Counted from the first letter of the stretch, positions 48,171-61,610 are shown. The stretch: 64,000 bases of DNA from Arbacia lixula (GCA_963669155.1 OZ022576.1:32666998-32730997), one strand, 5' to 3'. Notes: a model not told the origin generated them from the sequence alone. Numbers and translations are program-made.

Positions 48171-49584
48171 GATTGCTGATGTTGTCATCTTTTCAAAGAG
48201 TATTAAACATATATCCTTGTAGATTGTCAACAAGTTTCTATCTATCACTGAGGTAGTTTTCTTTTTGATATAAAGAAATGTGCAATTTATGAAAGAAAAA
48301 TCACATGGGGGGGATTTGTTGCCCCTGAAATTGACCTGAGAGCCCTCTAAATCGGATACAATCTTGTCGTAACATGAACTATGGTATAACATCTTATATG
48401 CTGTGAAATAATTGGCCATTGAAATGTTACTGTTTTTCCATGGCGCTCATTTTTCTCTCCGTCTCTCTCTCCCACCTCATCTCGCTCTCCCAACCTCATC
48501 TCTCTTCCAACCTCATCTCTCTCCACCTCTCTCCCTCCCTCCCCATTCGCTCTTTCTCTAAAGCCATCTTCATTGTTCTTTTCTCTTCCGATGCAAGCAT
48601 TCTTTCATATAGAGTACCGAAGTGGCGTCGTCATATGAACATGTTGTCAAGACAAATTGGCCCTAAACAAACTCACTCCACTGAGAGGTTTACCTGTCCG
48701 ATATTTTATATCGGGCTAGTGTCTGGCATTCACAATTACAGTCCCCGTTGTAATCACCGCTGCTTGTTTTGCCCGTATTGTTTAGAGCCATTTGCCTTGA
48801 CAATAATGCACAAATGCCGTCACACTTCGGTACTCCATATTTAGATAAGCAGACGTAGACGGTTGCTTATTTTCCCCACAAATCTATTTTTATTCTTGAA
48901 TGCATCAAAATTTTCATATTCATGACATATATCAATACGGTAAGGATGACACTGATCCATGTATAATCATGTAAATGCTCATTGTTTTGATGAAGGAAAC
49001 ACTCAAATATCTATATTGTGGATGCAGAGAATTGCCCTAGTCAAAACTCAATTCAAACAGTGATGCGACTACTTGGCAATTGTCGACAAAAACTCTCCTG
49101 AATATAAAAAAAAGTCATGTTGTTTTCTTACATATCATATCCTGGCCGAGTCCCCCCCCCCCCCCCCCCCCCCCCTCTCTCCACAAAAATACAACTAAAA
49201 TCAGAGTAAGAAAGTAAAATAACTTATTGCAAAATATAAACGAAAATGAAGGATATTAGGTGGGATATGTGACAAACATACATATTTCTTTTTTATTTCA
49301 AGAACTAAAAATTAAACTCAGAAATGTTCTTTTATAATGCTGTCTTTATTAAACGCTTAGAAATACAACTCATTAAGTTCTTATGTATTCCATCCTTAAA
49401 AAGATACATTTTACATTTATACTAGGACCCCTTATGCCATGGTCAGAACCGGCCGTCCGTGTCTTGCTACATGCGAGTTGGCAGCTTGCTTGCCAACTTC
49501 TACGATCCTTCCCTGCGTCGTCCTTGCGTCCGACGCAAGGAGTTTTTGCGAAACCCGACGCAGACCACAAGAGGGAAACATATA
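48171..49584 (-). other. Right-arm non-coding sequence, inner part
   Basis: It matches about 42,290-43,436 in reverse. It differs by a poly-C run (49,151-49,175) and about 250 bp near 49,270-49,480 that the left arm lacks. No gene is recognised. Confidence 0.5.
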
Positions 49585-50848
49585 CAGTTGAGGCCAAAAG
49601 TTTACATACACCAAGTAAGAAAACATATAGATATGATTTTTTACCACCATAAGAACATTGGGGATCCTTTATTTTGATGAAGATGGTTGGGTATGGTATC
49701 TACTTCATTTTCAAAGAGTATGTTTTCATAACAAAAATATTTAGAAACATATATATGGTTGATTGAACTTCAGTTTGGATAAATTCAGTGGGTCAAAAGT
49801 TTACATACACTAACCAAAATTGGTGATGGTGTTGCCTGTATTTAGCCTTATTTTTCATTTTTTCACTAGTTGAAACTGCCAACAAGCTTCATGTATACTT
49901 CTTGTGAGATTATTGTCCATCCCTCCAGCAAGACTGCAACAATTCAGTCATATTTGCAGGTTTCCTTGGGCGAATACCATGTTTGGGGTCTGCCCATATG
50001 GTTTCTACAGGGATTTGGTCTAGACATGTGACAACCCCTCCTCAATCCCCCTTTGCTTAGTTTATCCACTCTAAAAACTAATTTAAACGAATGTTTGGGT
50101 TAATGTGGTTATTAAAGATCTAATTTTAATATATTTCCACCTCTAGGCTGGCTTATTAACATGATGCTACATGGTTCATCATCCGATTTTACAATCAATA
50201 GGGTTTATCAATGGAGATTACACATTGGTTGTGTATTAAGATGTTGGAGCATGTAGCAACATATTAATACACCAGCTTAAAAGTAGTAACCCTGTTCAAA
50301 TTGTGTCTTCAGTCACCACAAAAACCCAAACATTCATTTTAATTAGTTTACAAAGGGGTGAAACAGAGAAAAGGGGAGATTATGGAGGGTTGTCAAATTT
50401 CCAGACCAGATCTCTGTAGAAACCATATGGACAGACTAAAAGTACAATGGTATTCGACCAATTAAATCTGCAAATGGGATTGTTGCAATCTTGCTGGAGG
50501 AATTGACAATAACCTCAGGAGTAGTATACAGAAAGCTTATTGACAACTCCAACAAGTGAAAAAATAAAAGAAGAAAAAAATACTTAGGGTAATACAGGTA
50601 CCACCATCACCAATTTTGGTTGGTGTATGTAAACTTTTGACCCACTGAATTTATCCAAATTGAAGTTCAATCAACCATATATATGTTTCTAAATATTTTT
50701 GTTATGAAAACATACTCTTTGAAAATAAAGTAGATACCATACCCAACCATCTTCATCAAAATAAAGGATCCCCAATGTTCTTATGGTGGTAAAAAATCAT
50801 ATTTATATGTTTTCTTACCAGGAGAATGTAAACTTTTGGCCTCAACTG
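49585..50848. mobile_element. Foldback Tc1/mariner-type element, non-autonomous
   Basis: Ends CAGTTGAGGCCAAAAGTTTA and reverse are flanked by TA (49,583-49,584 and 50,849-50,850). About 205 bp inside each end the outer motif is repeated as GGTCAAAAGTTTACATACAC, giving the IR/DR layout known from Sleeping Beauty-like Tc1 elements. Beyond the terminal repeats the whole 1,264 bp is self-complementary: about 49,585-50,200 pairs with 50,848-50,230. There is no transposase frame. The left arm has the empty TA site at about 42,270. Confidence 0.92.
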
Positions 50849-50850
50849 TA

Positions 50851-53239
50851 TGTATATGTGAAGGAACATCTCGTGGGAAATCAAGAAAAACCGAGCTGCA
50901 ACTGCAAAGAAGCTAAGCCATTTGAATCGCCAATTAGATACTTTACACACGCCAACGCTGATTCTGATAACATGAATATATAGATATACAATGTACATGG
51001 ATAGCTTATATCGTTGGAGATTCACATGCAATAGAATATCATTTTGAGAGAGAGAAATGGTTTTTAAGTATTGCTTTCCTCAATTAAACACAACCACAAT
51101 TATTTTGCTTCTTATAGAGAATGAATTCCATGTCGTGTTCTTGCATCAAGACTGTGTACTTCACATGCGATCACTTGCAACAAGGCGTGTGTGTTACAGG
51201 GATTTGTGTGGAAGAATGATCCATGCCATCGGTCTCTTACAGTAATACATCATGGGACGACTTTCCCTTATATGTGCAGTATTGAGAATTCAACGTGCTT
51301 CACAATCCTTTAATCCTAATACTCACGTGGATGCATTACCCCCCCCCCCCGTCAATTTTTTGTCGTTTCTTCCGAACACCTCAATATTTCGAAACGAAAT
51401 TTCATGATCTTTTTTTCTGATCCTTTCCGCACATTTTGATACCCAATTTATGACGATCGGACCTACCGTGCGGATATCAGATTACGTTTACCAAACACTG
51501 AAATTTTGTTATTTTTCTATATGCCTGAGCATAACCATATGGACAAAACCATGCAGAAGATTTACCACTTTATGTTAATACTTTTCTAATAGGTACAAGT
51601 GTCTCAAGTAGTGTAAATAATCAAAGCACACACAAACCCACATGCACCCACACTTGCACCTAGATCGCAAAATACGCTTGACGAAAAAACAAATACGTGA
51701 GAAATAATTACCAAAACCTTTCCTTTTTTCAGGAATTGATGAGGGATTTTTTAAAGACATTCGTACCAGAAATTGATATTCCTGAGGCTTTATCTAGTGA
51801 TTTCTTACATAAATGAGCATACATTATTGAATCAAACCAAAGTTACTTTCGTAAAAATGAGTTCTACAACTTTGTAGAATACATAAATCTTGACCCTTAT
51901 AAAAAAAAAACACAAGTTTGAGGGAATCGGGCGGTTAAGAGAGGTGGTATCGTTCTTTGTTCAAAAGTGTTCATGCATGCAATCCAACTTTTCGTGAAAT
52001 AATTCAACAACCATGATTTGCTTTGTGGTCTTTTCAAGCTATCTTGATAGTTAATATGAACACGTTTTCGCTATACGCCTGCTTGATAAACTATCTCTCT
52101 CTCTTGCTCTCTCTCTCTCTCTCTATCTATCTCTGGGTGCTTTGTTGTGTGACGTAGGCGATCATGGAGTGCCACACAGTTCTCTGTACTGAACTCTTTG
52201 TATCAATTGCATATCATGATAAACCAGTCAGTCAGGATGCTTATCAACTTAATAATCCTTCTTCCCATGCCCCATACCCCTGGTTCTTTTTCATCAATCC
52301 AAACTCTTTCAAGTCAACTTTACACAGTATACGACGTACAAATTCTCAACGCTCAGATTCCTGGCTCACATATCGGTTTCATAATATACATACATGTACA
52401 TGATAATGGAACATTCTTCTTTACACACATACAGCTATGACGTGAGTCATATGTCACAAGTTACGTAAGGACTCGTTCTAGGCAAATCTGAATATGATCC
52501 GCTATTACGGTGAACATGTCTGTACTGACTGTCCATTGGGTGGAGACAAAATATCTTTTGTTCCCCTGCATCAGTTATAAACTTATGTTCAATACCCAAA
52601 AGGAGCTGCAGTCCGCTGGTCCGATAATGATGTGCGAGTTTCGGCATGTAAACAATTAAGATTGACGGTTATTTCTGACCAGTCAATTCTAAAGCTCGCA
52701 GCTTAATCAAGAGAGAGATGTGTCGCTGATATTCATATATTACATGTGTGGAGTTACCCCGATGTTCCTCTGTGGGAAAGTCCTCCCTTCAATGACCTCT
52801 CCTTATTAAGGAGAGATGTAGCGTTGATTAGTTGAGCTACCTCTGCGCGTTCTCTTCAAATCGTGCCAAAGCCTATCCGTTAATTCATCGTGACCTTTAT
52901 TTTAGGGGAGATTTAGAGTTGATTTGTTGCGCTAGCTCAGCGGGCTCTCTCTCTCTCTCCCTTACCATTTTGTCAAGTCTCGCAAAAGTCCATCCTATAA
53001 TGGCATCTCTGGTAGGAAAGATTTCTTGTTCATTTGTCAAGTTGGCTGCGCGAATTAATTATCGCCCTCACTCATCATTCCTTAAGTCGTGCCAAAGTCC
53101 ATCCTATAGTGTATAGTGACCATTCCTTTAGGAAGATTTAGCCTAGTGTTCATTTTTTGAGCTCCGCGAGTTCTCGACAATCTCCTTCCCTCATTCTACT
53201 TTAATTCGGCCTGCTTTGGCACTTCCTACAGTAGCGTCC
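50851..53239 (-). other. Right-arm non-coding sequence, middle part
   Basis: Reverse partner of 40,481-42,270. About 450 bp at 51,460-51,935 are absent from the left arm between TATGAC and GGTATCGTTC and were probably deleted there. It contains a CT-rich tract at 52,092-52,135. Confidence 0.5.
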
Positions 53240-54890
53240 CCGCCGACGACGGAAGGACAGGTTTCTCTAACTGGAACGTGCGGCAGCTCTGCTGTGTCAG
53301 CTTGCCCATAAAGCCGTAGATGCTCTCCTCCTACTCGTCACTGTGCTTCGCAAAGTGGGGAGATCTGCAACACTTGACGTCAAGGTCGCTCTCCAGATGC
53401 TTGTGCCACTGCTCAACCAACTCGTCGTTTTCCTTGTTTTCCTTGGCCGTGGCGATCGGGTCATCGCGAGAGAAGAGGTTCAGGGCGGGCGCCTTGACCG
53501 GGCGTCCAGTGAAGATCTCATTCACCTGAAGGACAATGCAGAACAATAGGACCGTTGATAAACTCCGTTTCTTTGGAAATTCTCATGGAATTCTCGCTTT
53601 CCTTCATACATTAAGGAATCATTGTGAAGTATTCTCTAAGATCCAAATTACTGCTTATTTATGCCTTGTAATAAGTAATATTCCAAAATGTTAGCAATAT
53701 ATGGCTTATTGGAGACCGAGTCTCTGCGAGACTAGACGGGTCTCCGAGGAGTAATGGTGAATTGAAATGTGATTGATTGTTTGAATACTTCTCGTGGTCA
53801 TTCTCGATAACTTATCTGTGATGTCCCCGCAACATCTCCACCAATGAGACAAACCTTTACCATAACATTACCAGGCACTGACAACCCCATTGGCGTACTA
53901 CACATCTTCACGCGAATGTTCACGAGAGAGTTCACTCTTCAAGCTCACCTTGACGATGCTATCCATGGTGTACTTGTTGTTGGTCAGCCAAAAGTAGGTC
54001 TCTGCAATCCTCTTGATGACAAGCTGGTGGAGGAGTTGTTGGCGGCCTGCGAGTAAATACCCTCGTGGCTATCCCTGGAGAAAACACAAAAGTCCAGGAT
54101 CTGACCAACGATCGCACCGACGCAAGGGCGGAAATCACTCCTCGAAAGTGGGGGAGACATGTTTTTCCTCAAAAAAGTAACCGCTGAGCCGGGGAAGGGG
54201 GTAGGGATGATGTTTTTCCATATTTTTTTTAATCCCGCCCAGTCTCTGAAAGTGCTCTCAAGGGGGGGGGGGGGGGGGGGGGTAGTAGTCATTTTTTTTT
54301 TCTCTGAAGGTGCTATCATTTTAAGGGGGAGCAGCCGTGATATCTCTTCCGGCTCTTCTGCACAATTTAAAGAATACGTGCCTGTACACGGTCAAAATAG
54401 GGGGGGGGGGACATTTTATAGAAATAAACAAATTTTAACAGAAACGAGCAAAGGACACGGAAATGGGAGGGGGCACCCTCCTAAAAACCCCGTTGTGTGC
54501 TATTAATAGATAAAAAAAAATATATATATATAAATTACATTAAAAATAACAACTAGAGGGGTTAAACCCTAACCCCCCCCCCCCCCTTAAAAAAATACGC
54601 GCCTGTACACGACCTAAGATAGTGGGGCGGGGGACATTGGAAATGGTAGGGGGGCGGAATTTCCGCTCATGCACCGACGCATTGGCCGCGGAAGGGGATT
54701 TCCCTCCCTCTGATGCATCCATCAGGTCGAGCATCTCGGCTTATACGTGGCTGCTGACGGAGAAGGCATGGACCAGGGGAGGTCTTGTGTCGCCGCCGTG
54801 ACGTAATTCAGGATCTCCCGCGTGATCTTATTGGCGTTGGCGGGCCAGGCGATGTCGATGGGTCACGTCTTGACCACCAGCACATCGAAT
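53240..54890 (-). pseudogene. DUF829/TMEM53-like hydrolase pseudogene, right arm
   Basis: Exon blocks mirror the left copy: about 54,890-54,700 (first), 54,150-53,949 with donor CAAG|GTGAGC (second), and 53,525-53,240 after CCTTCAG (third; 'FTGRPVKAPALNLFSRDDP'). It shares with the left copy the TGA after VVKT and the TAG after HSDE. Its own changes include an extra six bases making KENKEN in exon 3 and a frame shift near the GDT site. The intron between the first two exons has expanded G and C runs near 54,258, 54,402 and 54,572. Confidence 0.75.
54255..54300. repeat. Poly-G and poly-T tract
   Basis: About 24 G in a row followed by GTAGTAGTC and a T run. Further G and C runs at 54,402-54,411 and 54,572-54,587 make the pseudogene intron hard to sequence. 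Confidence 0.9.
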
Positions 54891-55629
54891 CTAGAACAAT
54901 TAAAAATAATGATAGCATTTAAACATGTATTACATCAACAAATGAATTAACGTAGGAAAAGATAAATTAATAGTAACTGATCGGCAATAGCGACGATTGA
55001 TAAAAATTGGCACAAGATGAGTATTGAAGAGATGTAAGTATAAACAATGAAGAAAACGGTTTACTCGTATAAGCCTCAGTCGCTTGATACTATGGGTACA
55101 CCCGTGTAAAATAACATGAAGATAGATAAAATAGTTCCACCGGGGAGCTAAACTTGTTAACTTATTTTATTCCATGTTGCCCCAGGGAAGGAGAACTTAG
55201 ACGTGTTAGAGAGGAGGAGTGCTGTACGTTGATTTTTAAAAGAGTTACTAAACTGAGCATTCCGTATGTGGGCTGGTAATGAATTCCAGGTTACTGGACC
55301 TAAACAACGGACTGATTTGGAAAGAGTATTTGTATTAACTTTCCAATTGTGGAATTTAACAGACTGACGGGAATTCTACTAATGAATTTCAGCATTCAAT
55401 GAAAATATGTGCATGAGATAAGAAGGTAGAGAAAGTATCTGCACATTAAACAGTTAACTTGCATCGTATAACGGTTGAACAGGGGTAAAGAAGGTTACAA
55501 GCACTCTAAGATATGTAACCACAGAACATTGTTTAATTCTAAGGTTGTTGATGTATAAGGGAACATCATTATAACACGTATTTAGGTTTTGCCTATGTCT
55601 GAAAACAACAAATTGAGTTTTTACACATA

Positions 55630-56515
55630 TTTCTTTCACATATATTTTACTGTAATACTGCATGGGCCAAAAGCAACCGGAAGAATGAGTCAATAATCCG
55701 TCTACAAAAGAATGTGGTACGATTATGTAGTGGTCTTCACTTTCTTGCTCACACGGCTCCCCTATTTCAAAGACATAACCTACTAAAAGTGAATGATATA
55801 AATTTTCTGCAGACCACAATATTCATGTATAAACTAGAGCATGGACTCTTACCTCCATATTTCACATTAATGTTTAAACGAAATTCCGAATTGCACCAAT
55901 ATAATACCCGAACTGCAAACGATTTTCATTTACGTATAAATCAATTAGGCACAGCGGTCCAGACGTATACTACGCTCTGTCAACAGAGACCAAAGTGTGC
56001 TCTTCATTATTTTCATTTAAAGCTGTTCTAAAAAAAATGTTGCTTCTCACATATACTTGATTTCGAAATAGGAGTGCGATTTTAAAGTTTGATTTCTGTC
56101 TTCTTTTATTCGAATTATATTAATTCAGATATACTAACGCTGTTATCAAAGTACGACCTGTAACTAGGCTGGGAGAGAGGGAAGGGGGTAGAACAGGGGG
56201 GCGTAACCTTAGGTTATTGTAATTAATGGGTAAGATTAATTTGTCATACATATGTATATTTTGTATTAATAGTGCTGTACATAGCAAACAATCCAACAAT
56301 TTAATGCCATATACCACATCGGGCTGAATAATTTTGTCAAGCCACTGAGCGTTTAATTTCAGTCCATTTTCCAATCTAGAAAACTGTGAAATACTGTATC
56401 GTGTACATAATGTATTGCACTTTGTAAAACGAAACTTCAAATGTATTGATTTTGTTACCCATATTGTAAAATGTACTATTTTCATATTGGAAATAAATTT
56501 TATCTTGAATCTTGA
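55630..56515 (+). mobile_element. Second nested LINE, right arm
   Basis: Mirror of 36,691-37,605. The thumb-region peptide at 55,714-56,031 matches the left copy ('CSGLHFLAHTAPLF'), and the TTATCTTGAATCTTGAA tail ends near 56,515. The palm region is lost in this arm's deletion. Confidence 0.7.
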
Positions 56516-57024
56516 AAATATTATTGATGTATATTAGCAACAATAACCAAGAATCGAACTCTGTGGTACACCAGAAATTAGAAGTATGTGAGTTGTAAAC
56601 AGTGTTTTGTTTTCTGTCAGTTTGATAGCTTTGAAAGCAAAGATGTGGTATGCCCCGAATCCCGTAATAACGCAATTTTCCTAAAGGTATTGTATGCGAC
56701 AGGGTATCAAATGCTTTTGATATATACGTAAAAATAGCCATTGAATGCTTATTCATATATACATAATTTATAATTTTATCGTAAAGATTGATTAAAGGAA
56801 ATTCGGTAGAGCAATTCGTATTACAAACCAAGAAATTGTAGATACGATTGTATATTAAAGAACTCTCCCGAGTACCTTGGAAAAATGGAAGGATAGAAAT
56901 GGGTCTATAATTGCTACAATCTGAAGTGAGGCCTTTCGTGAATATGTGTACAACGTTTGGCGATTTACATTTTGGAGGGGAATACACCAGTTTGTATTGC
57001 CAGATTGCGTATGTATGCACACAA

Positions 57025-59165
57025 CTTCTTGCTTGTTATCGGCGATTTCAACTCGAGAGTAGGCCTTGAAAAGGCGCCATATTCTTAGCATGACCACACT
57101 AATAGAAATGGAGAACAACTACTTGACTATGCACTAGAGAATAATTTGATCATTTCAAATACTACCTTCCAGGAAAAGTCCACAAAATTATGGACATGTG
57201 AACTACCAAGCGGACATAAAGCACAACTGGATTATATTCTCATCAGAAGAAAATGGAAAAAACAGTGTCCGAGATGTAGAAGCACGTAACTCATTCTCTA
57301 GCATTGGATCAAACCACAGGATATTTACAGCAAAAATCAGGTTTAGTCTTAGAGCTAACAGTAATACAGTTCAGAAGAAGATAAGGGATGACTGGAATAA
57401 GCTAAAATTGGACACAGACCTACAAGAGAGATACACTGTTGAAATCAGAAACAATATGCCCTGCTGTCCCTAGATGATGGCAGCTGCGATAAGACAGTAA
57501 ACTATAGCCACTTAATTCAGGCAAACAAGGAAACAGCCGAGAAAGTGATGTCCAAAGTCCCTAAGGAGCAACGAAAGAGTGGAAAAGCCAGGCAGGTATT
57601 AAATGAAGTAAACAAGATACATGTAAAGGAAAACACCAGAGACACTCATATTGACTTTGAAAGGTGTAAAGAAAAGTTGGATGAGGCATATGATAAAGCA
57701 AACGGTGAATATCTGGAGCAGAAACTAAATGAATTTGAAGAAGTCAATATGAACCAGAAATATCAAACGGCTTGGAAATTAATCAATTAATCAATGAGGT
57801 TAGTGGAAGGAAAAAGACAAGAGCTGGGAGATTGAAAGGTAGCACAAAAGAGGAGCGGATAGGCTGCTGGTATGACCACTTTAAAACACTTTTTGGGGAA
57901 CCCTTCCAATGTCATCGATGAAGATGAGGAAATCACATAAATCATTAGTGAGCTTCCAACCCGAACTGATGCTTTTGACATATAATATAAGAAGGCGGAG
58001 AGGGCTATAAAAGAAGGCAAAAGTTGTGGAGAGGATGGCATCCCACCAGAAGTCATCAAAAGATGCGAGATTGATGACATACTCAAATTCTGTAACGATG
58101 CACTTCTGAACAGAAGAACACCTAAACAATGGTCCTTATTGAATCTGGTGCCAGTGCCTAAAGCGGGGGATTTAACCAACATATCCAGTTATAGAGGAAT
58201 TAGCTTGAGCTCTCTCGTGGCAAAGACATACAGCAGGATGATCCTGAACAGATTGAGACCCCATTTAGAGACAAAATGAAGACCAAATCAAAGCGGCTTT
58301 GGAGAAGGTCGATCTACTACAGAACAGATCCTAGCTTCACGAAGAATTGTAGAAGGCATTAAGGATAAGAACTTACCAGCTATCATAACCTTTGACTTTG
58401 CCGACGATATTGCACTTATCTCGGATACTACGTCCCAGATTCAGGAACTCCTGAACGTAGTTTAAACAGCAGCATTGAAAGTTGGATTGCATATGAATGC
58501 AAAGAAAACTCAATTCATGGCATTCAACCAATCACATGAGACTCATATCCAAACACCAGACGGCACATTTCTTAACGAAGTTCAGGACTTCAAATATCTC
58601 GGAGCCTGGGTCCAAAACACAGAAAACGACATTAAGATCCGGAAAATCATGGCATGGAGAGCACGTAATAAGCTCAACAACATCTGGAGCTCAAAATTAT
58701 CATGGAATACTAAGAAACAACTCTTCCAGGCTACTGTTGAAAGTGTGCTTCTTTATGGTTCAGAAACATGGACCGTTAGTAACAGAACTGGCAAGTCTTT
58801 GGATGGTGGATGGATGTTACACCAGAATGCTCCGAAAAGCGCTTGATGTAAGTTAGAAGGCCCACATGAGTAACAAAGAGCTCTATGCTTATCTTCCCAA
58901 GATAACAACATCAGAAAGAGGCGACAACAGTTTGCAGGACACTGCAAAAGAGGGGTGGAGAAACCTGTGATTTACTAACCTAGAACCAATTACATGGCAA
59001 ACGACTACCTGGACGACCCGCTAAGACATTCATCAATCAATTATATGATACTGGCATTACAACAGCAGAGATGGAAGCCTGTATGCAAGAGAGGAGACTT
59101 TGGAGAGCTATCATAGGAGTTTCGTCAGCAGACGGATGAATGAGTGAGTGAGTGATATGTATGTC
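57025..59165 (+). mobile_element. RTE-like LINE, right arm
   Basis: Mirror of 34,030-36,192: endonuclease end at 57,030-57,473, linker at 57,545-57,790, RT pieces at about 58,010-58,465, C-terminal frame at 58,475-58,846 ('NTENDIKIRKIMAW', 'LLYGSETWTVSNRTGK'), and a (TGAG)n tail at 59,137-59,156. It has the same central RT deletion as the left copy, plus its own frame changes. Confidence 0.82.
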
Positions 59166-59326
59166 AAAGGTCTGCGAATAAAGTGTGTAACGTACACTGT
59201 TTTACAATATCAACAGATATGTTGTCATATCCGGGACTTTTACCGTTACGAAAACTTTTGATAATTTGAATTATTTCTGGTTTGGGGAAATGCTTAAGAT
59301 ATAATCAAGTATTGAAAGCGTTATAG

Positions 59327-60060
59327 CAGAGAGGTGTAAGGAATGGAGTCAGCACGAAGTGTAATTTATTCCGACAGCAGTCGCGTGCATTGATATCACA
59401 ATGGAATATTTGACGCGTTTGGCTTTTTGATCGAGGGAGATCCGCCGCCAAACAAGCATGAAAACTGTAGGATGCATTTTGAGGAATATATATTCTGTAT
59501 GCGCAGAAGATTTCAGAACCACTTCATGAACTGAAGTGCATGTGCAGTAGTATTACATGTTATTAAGATACGATTGTGTGAATTTCAGATTGTATTGTTT
59601 CTTCGTTTTTGTGATAAAAGGAGAATACTGTAGAAAACATACCAGAGAAATGCCTCCATATCGCACATTTCCGAATCATATTTCCTTAAAAATATCTTGT
59701 AAATCGTTTATTGAATGTTTCATCTTTCATGGAAACAACCTCAATTTCGTGTGCGGAGGTGTCCGAAAAAGTAACAGATCAAATTCTTTCTACAATTTTT
59801 TCAAAATTTCCCTTCGCTCACCCCAAAACTAATTCACAGTGCGTGATGTAAAAAGATCAGCTACGAGCTCCCAGCGAAGGCTGAACGGTTGACGTACTTC
59901 TCAAAACAGATTTTCTTTTGTTATTCAGAGAAGGCACTACCTAATTAGAAATACAGCTAATTGTTTAAAACACCTGAATGTCTTGAATTTTTATGAGGCG
60001 GCGGACCTCATAGATCAAAGCAAGTCTATCCGAGCGCAGTCCATCCATGATAGGTCCATG
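59327..60060. mobile_element. Non-autonomous DNA transposon, 7-bp TSD, copy 2
   Basis: Inverse copy of 18,204-18,941. It is flanked by GTTATAG on both sides (59,320-59,326 and 60,061-60,067). The left arm has a single CTATAAC at 33,882-33,888 with no insert, so the element entered the right arm after the duplication. The plus frame at 59,557-59,832 resembles the minus frame of copy 1 only through shared DNA. Confidence 0.92.
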
Positions 60061-60841
60061 GTTATAGGCATAACATCAGAGAAATGTAAATTGGTTGGTG
60101 TAAAGAGTTCGACAAATTGTGCCCCACGTTCACAAAGAAGTCATTAAACACATTAGCGATGCAGTATGGATTATGTATTTCAGTACCATTGTGAATGATT
60201 GGGCTAATTCGAGTTGAGGCATGTTTACCTAAAAGTTTATTTAGAATTGCAAGTCTTTCTCATATTGTTTTGTAATTTATCAAACATATCATGAAAATAC
60301 TTTCCCTTGGAAAAACAATAAGTGTATTGAGTTTATTGCAATATTGTTGTTATATAGTTTCGTTTTCCTCAGTGTATAAGAATGCATGTGAAAAGCATGT
60401 TTTGCTTTGTTTTGTTTTGTTTTGTTTTTATTGAGTTTGAAATGGCATTATTTATCCCTGGCTATTTACGGCGGATGGAACATACTGGTTTTAAAGGCAT
60501 CTGCAAATCATATATAGATGAGAAACGTTTTACAAAATAATCATATGCTTCATTTACGTGATTAATTTCAAAGACATCGGACCAATCAATGTGGCTTAAA
60601 TCACGAAGAAACGATTGGATAGCGGTAGGAGTTGCCTTACGTCGAAATGTTTTGGACTTGATCGATTTTCGAACAGATTTCTCTGTTATTTAGAAAATCA
60701 GGTGATCGCTGGCGTCAGAGAAGAAGAATTCCTGAAGAACCAGGATCATAAAAGGCGTTAGTAAATGTATTACCTCTCAAGGTTGCACCCTCTTGTTACA
60801 CGTATGAGTTCCAAGAGGCTTTCGTCTTGGAGCTGGTCATC

Positions 60842-60967
60842 GTCGGTTTTCAGCTCGAGGTTGTCGGAGGTGACCGTGGTGTTGAGTTCCAAAAGGAAGA
60901 AGCTGTCCAGGTCTCTCACCAAATTGAAGATGTCGGACGACGAGGACGACAGACGAGCACGTGGACC
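60842..60967 (-). pseudogene. Exon-like segment E, copy 3
   Basis: 126 nt after CTACCGCAG encode 'RARLSSSSSDIFNLVRDLDS' and continue to 'SDNLELKTD'. It is the most intact of the four copies and the partner of the shortened copy at 33,063. Confidence 0.45.
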
Positions 60968-61399
60968 CTGCGGTAGATGGAGTGATATGAAAACACTTGC
61001 GATTGGAATTGAACGGATCTCGTGGTGGCATAGCATGATATTTGACGCTGCTGGGCGTCATTATCCCTGTTAAATACGCTGTCATTTCCCCGGTGAGATG
61101 AGGGAAAAAGTGACTATGTAGACCTTTTATATGAGATTAAAACGAACAGCAGGTATATAGCATAATATGGTATTTGAGCTGAAAGACCGGATATGTTTTT
61201 TTCAGTGTGACACAGGTGCTTGAGGGGGTGGGTTGCCTTTCGGGAGAGTTGGGGGGAGAAGGTTTCAGGTCATGACAGTGTCTCATCAAAAGTAAAATAA
61301 CTTTGAATCCATTTATGTCAAAGCGGTACTTGCTTGATCTCATATGCTGTTAGACAGCAAGTTTGTGCAACCCCTCCTCCCTCTCCGCAAGTGCATTTC

Positions 61400-61559
61400 T
61401 ACGGCTAACCGATATCAGTCGGTTTCGTTTTGGGGGCGGCCGAATAATCACCACGAATGTACTGCTGCCGGTTTTCATTCATGTCAATGAAAAACTAACA
61501 GTAATCCTACTAGTAAGCCTGTCAGCGACGAACACGGGAATATTAATCGGGTCATAGAG
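61400..61559 (-). repeat. Conserved arm block around a shared ACCGGCAG motif
   Basis: The block with GACCCGATTAATATTCCC and CTGACAGGC occurs three times, at about 24,600-24,770, 32,485-32,640 and here. It is non-coding despite frames in each copy. Confidence 0.7.
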
Positions 61560-61565
61560 ACAGAG

Positions 61566-61610
<45 letters not shown>

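Larger units (their letters stand above)
55140..60740 (-). mobile_element. CR1-like LINE with nested LINEs, right arm
   Basis: Mirror of 33,160-38,870. The pieces are about 55,600-55,140 (C-terminal), 57,025-56,515 (early RT) and 60,740-60,070 (linker). A deletion of about 790 bp near 55,625 removes the junction between the C-terminal piece and the nested LINE, which is kept in the left arm. It is dead. Confidence 0.7.

Noticed and set aside
49432-49650. Opposing small frames around 49,373-49,677
   Set aside because: They overlap the edge of the foldback Tc1-type element and duplicated arm DNA and have no family match.
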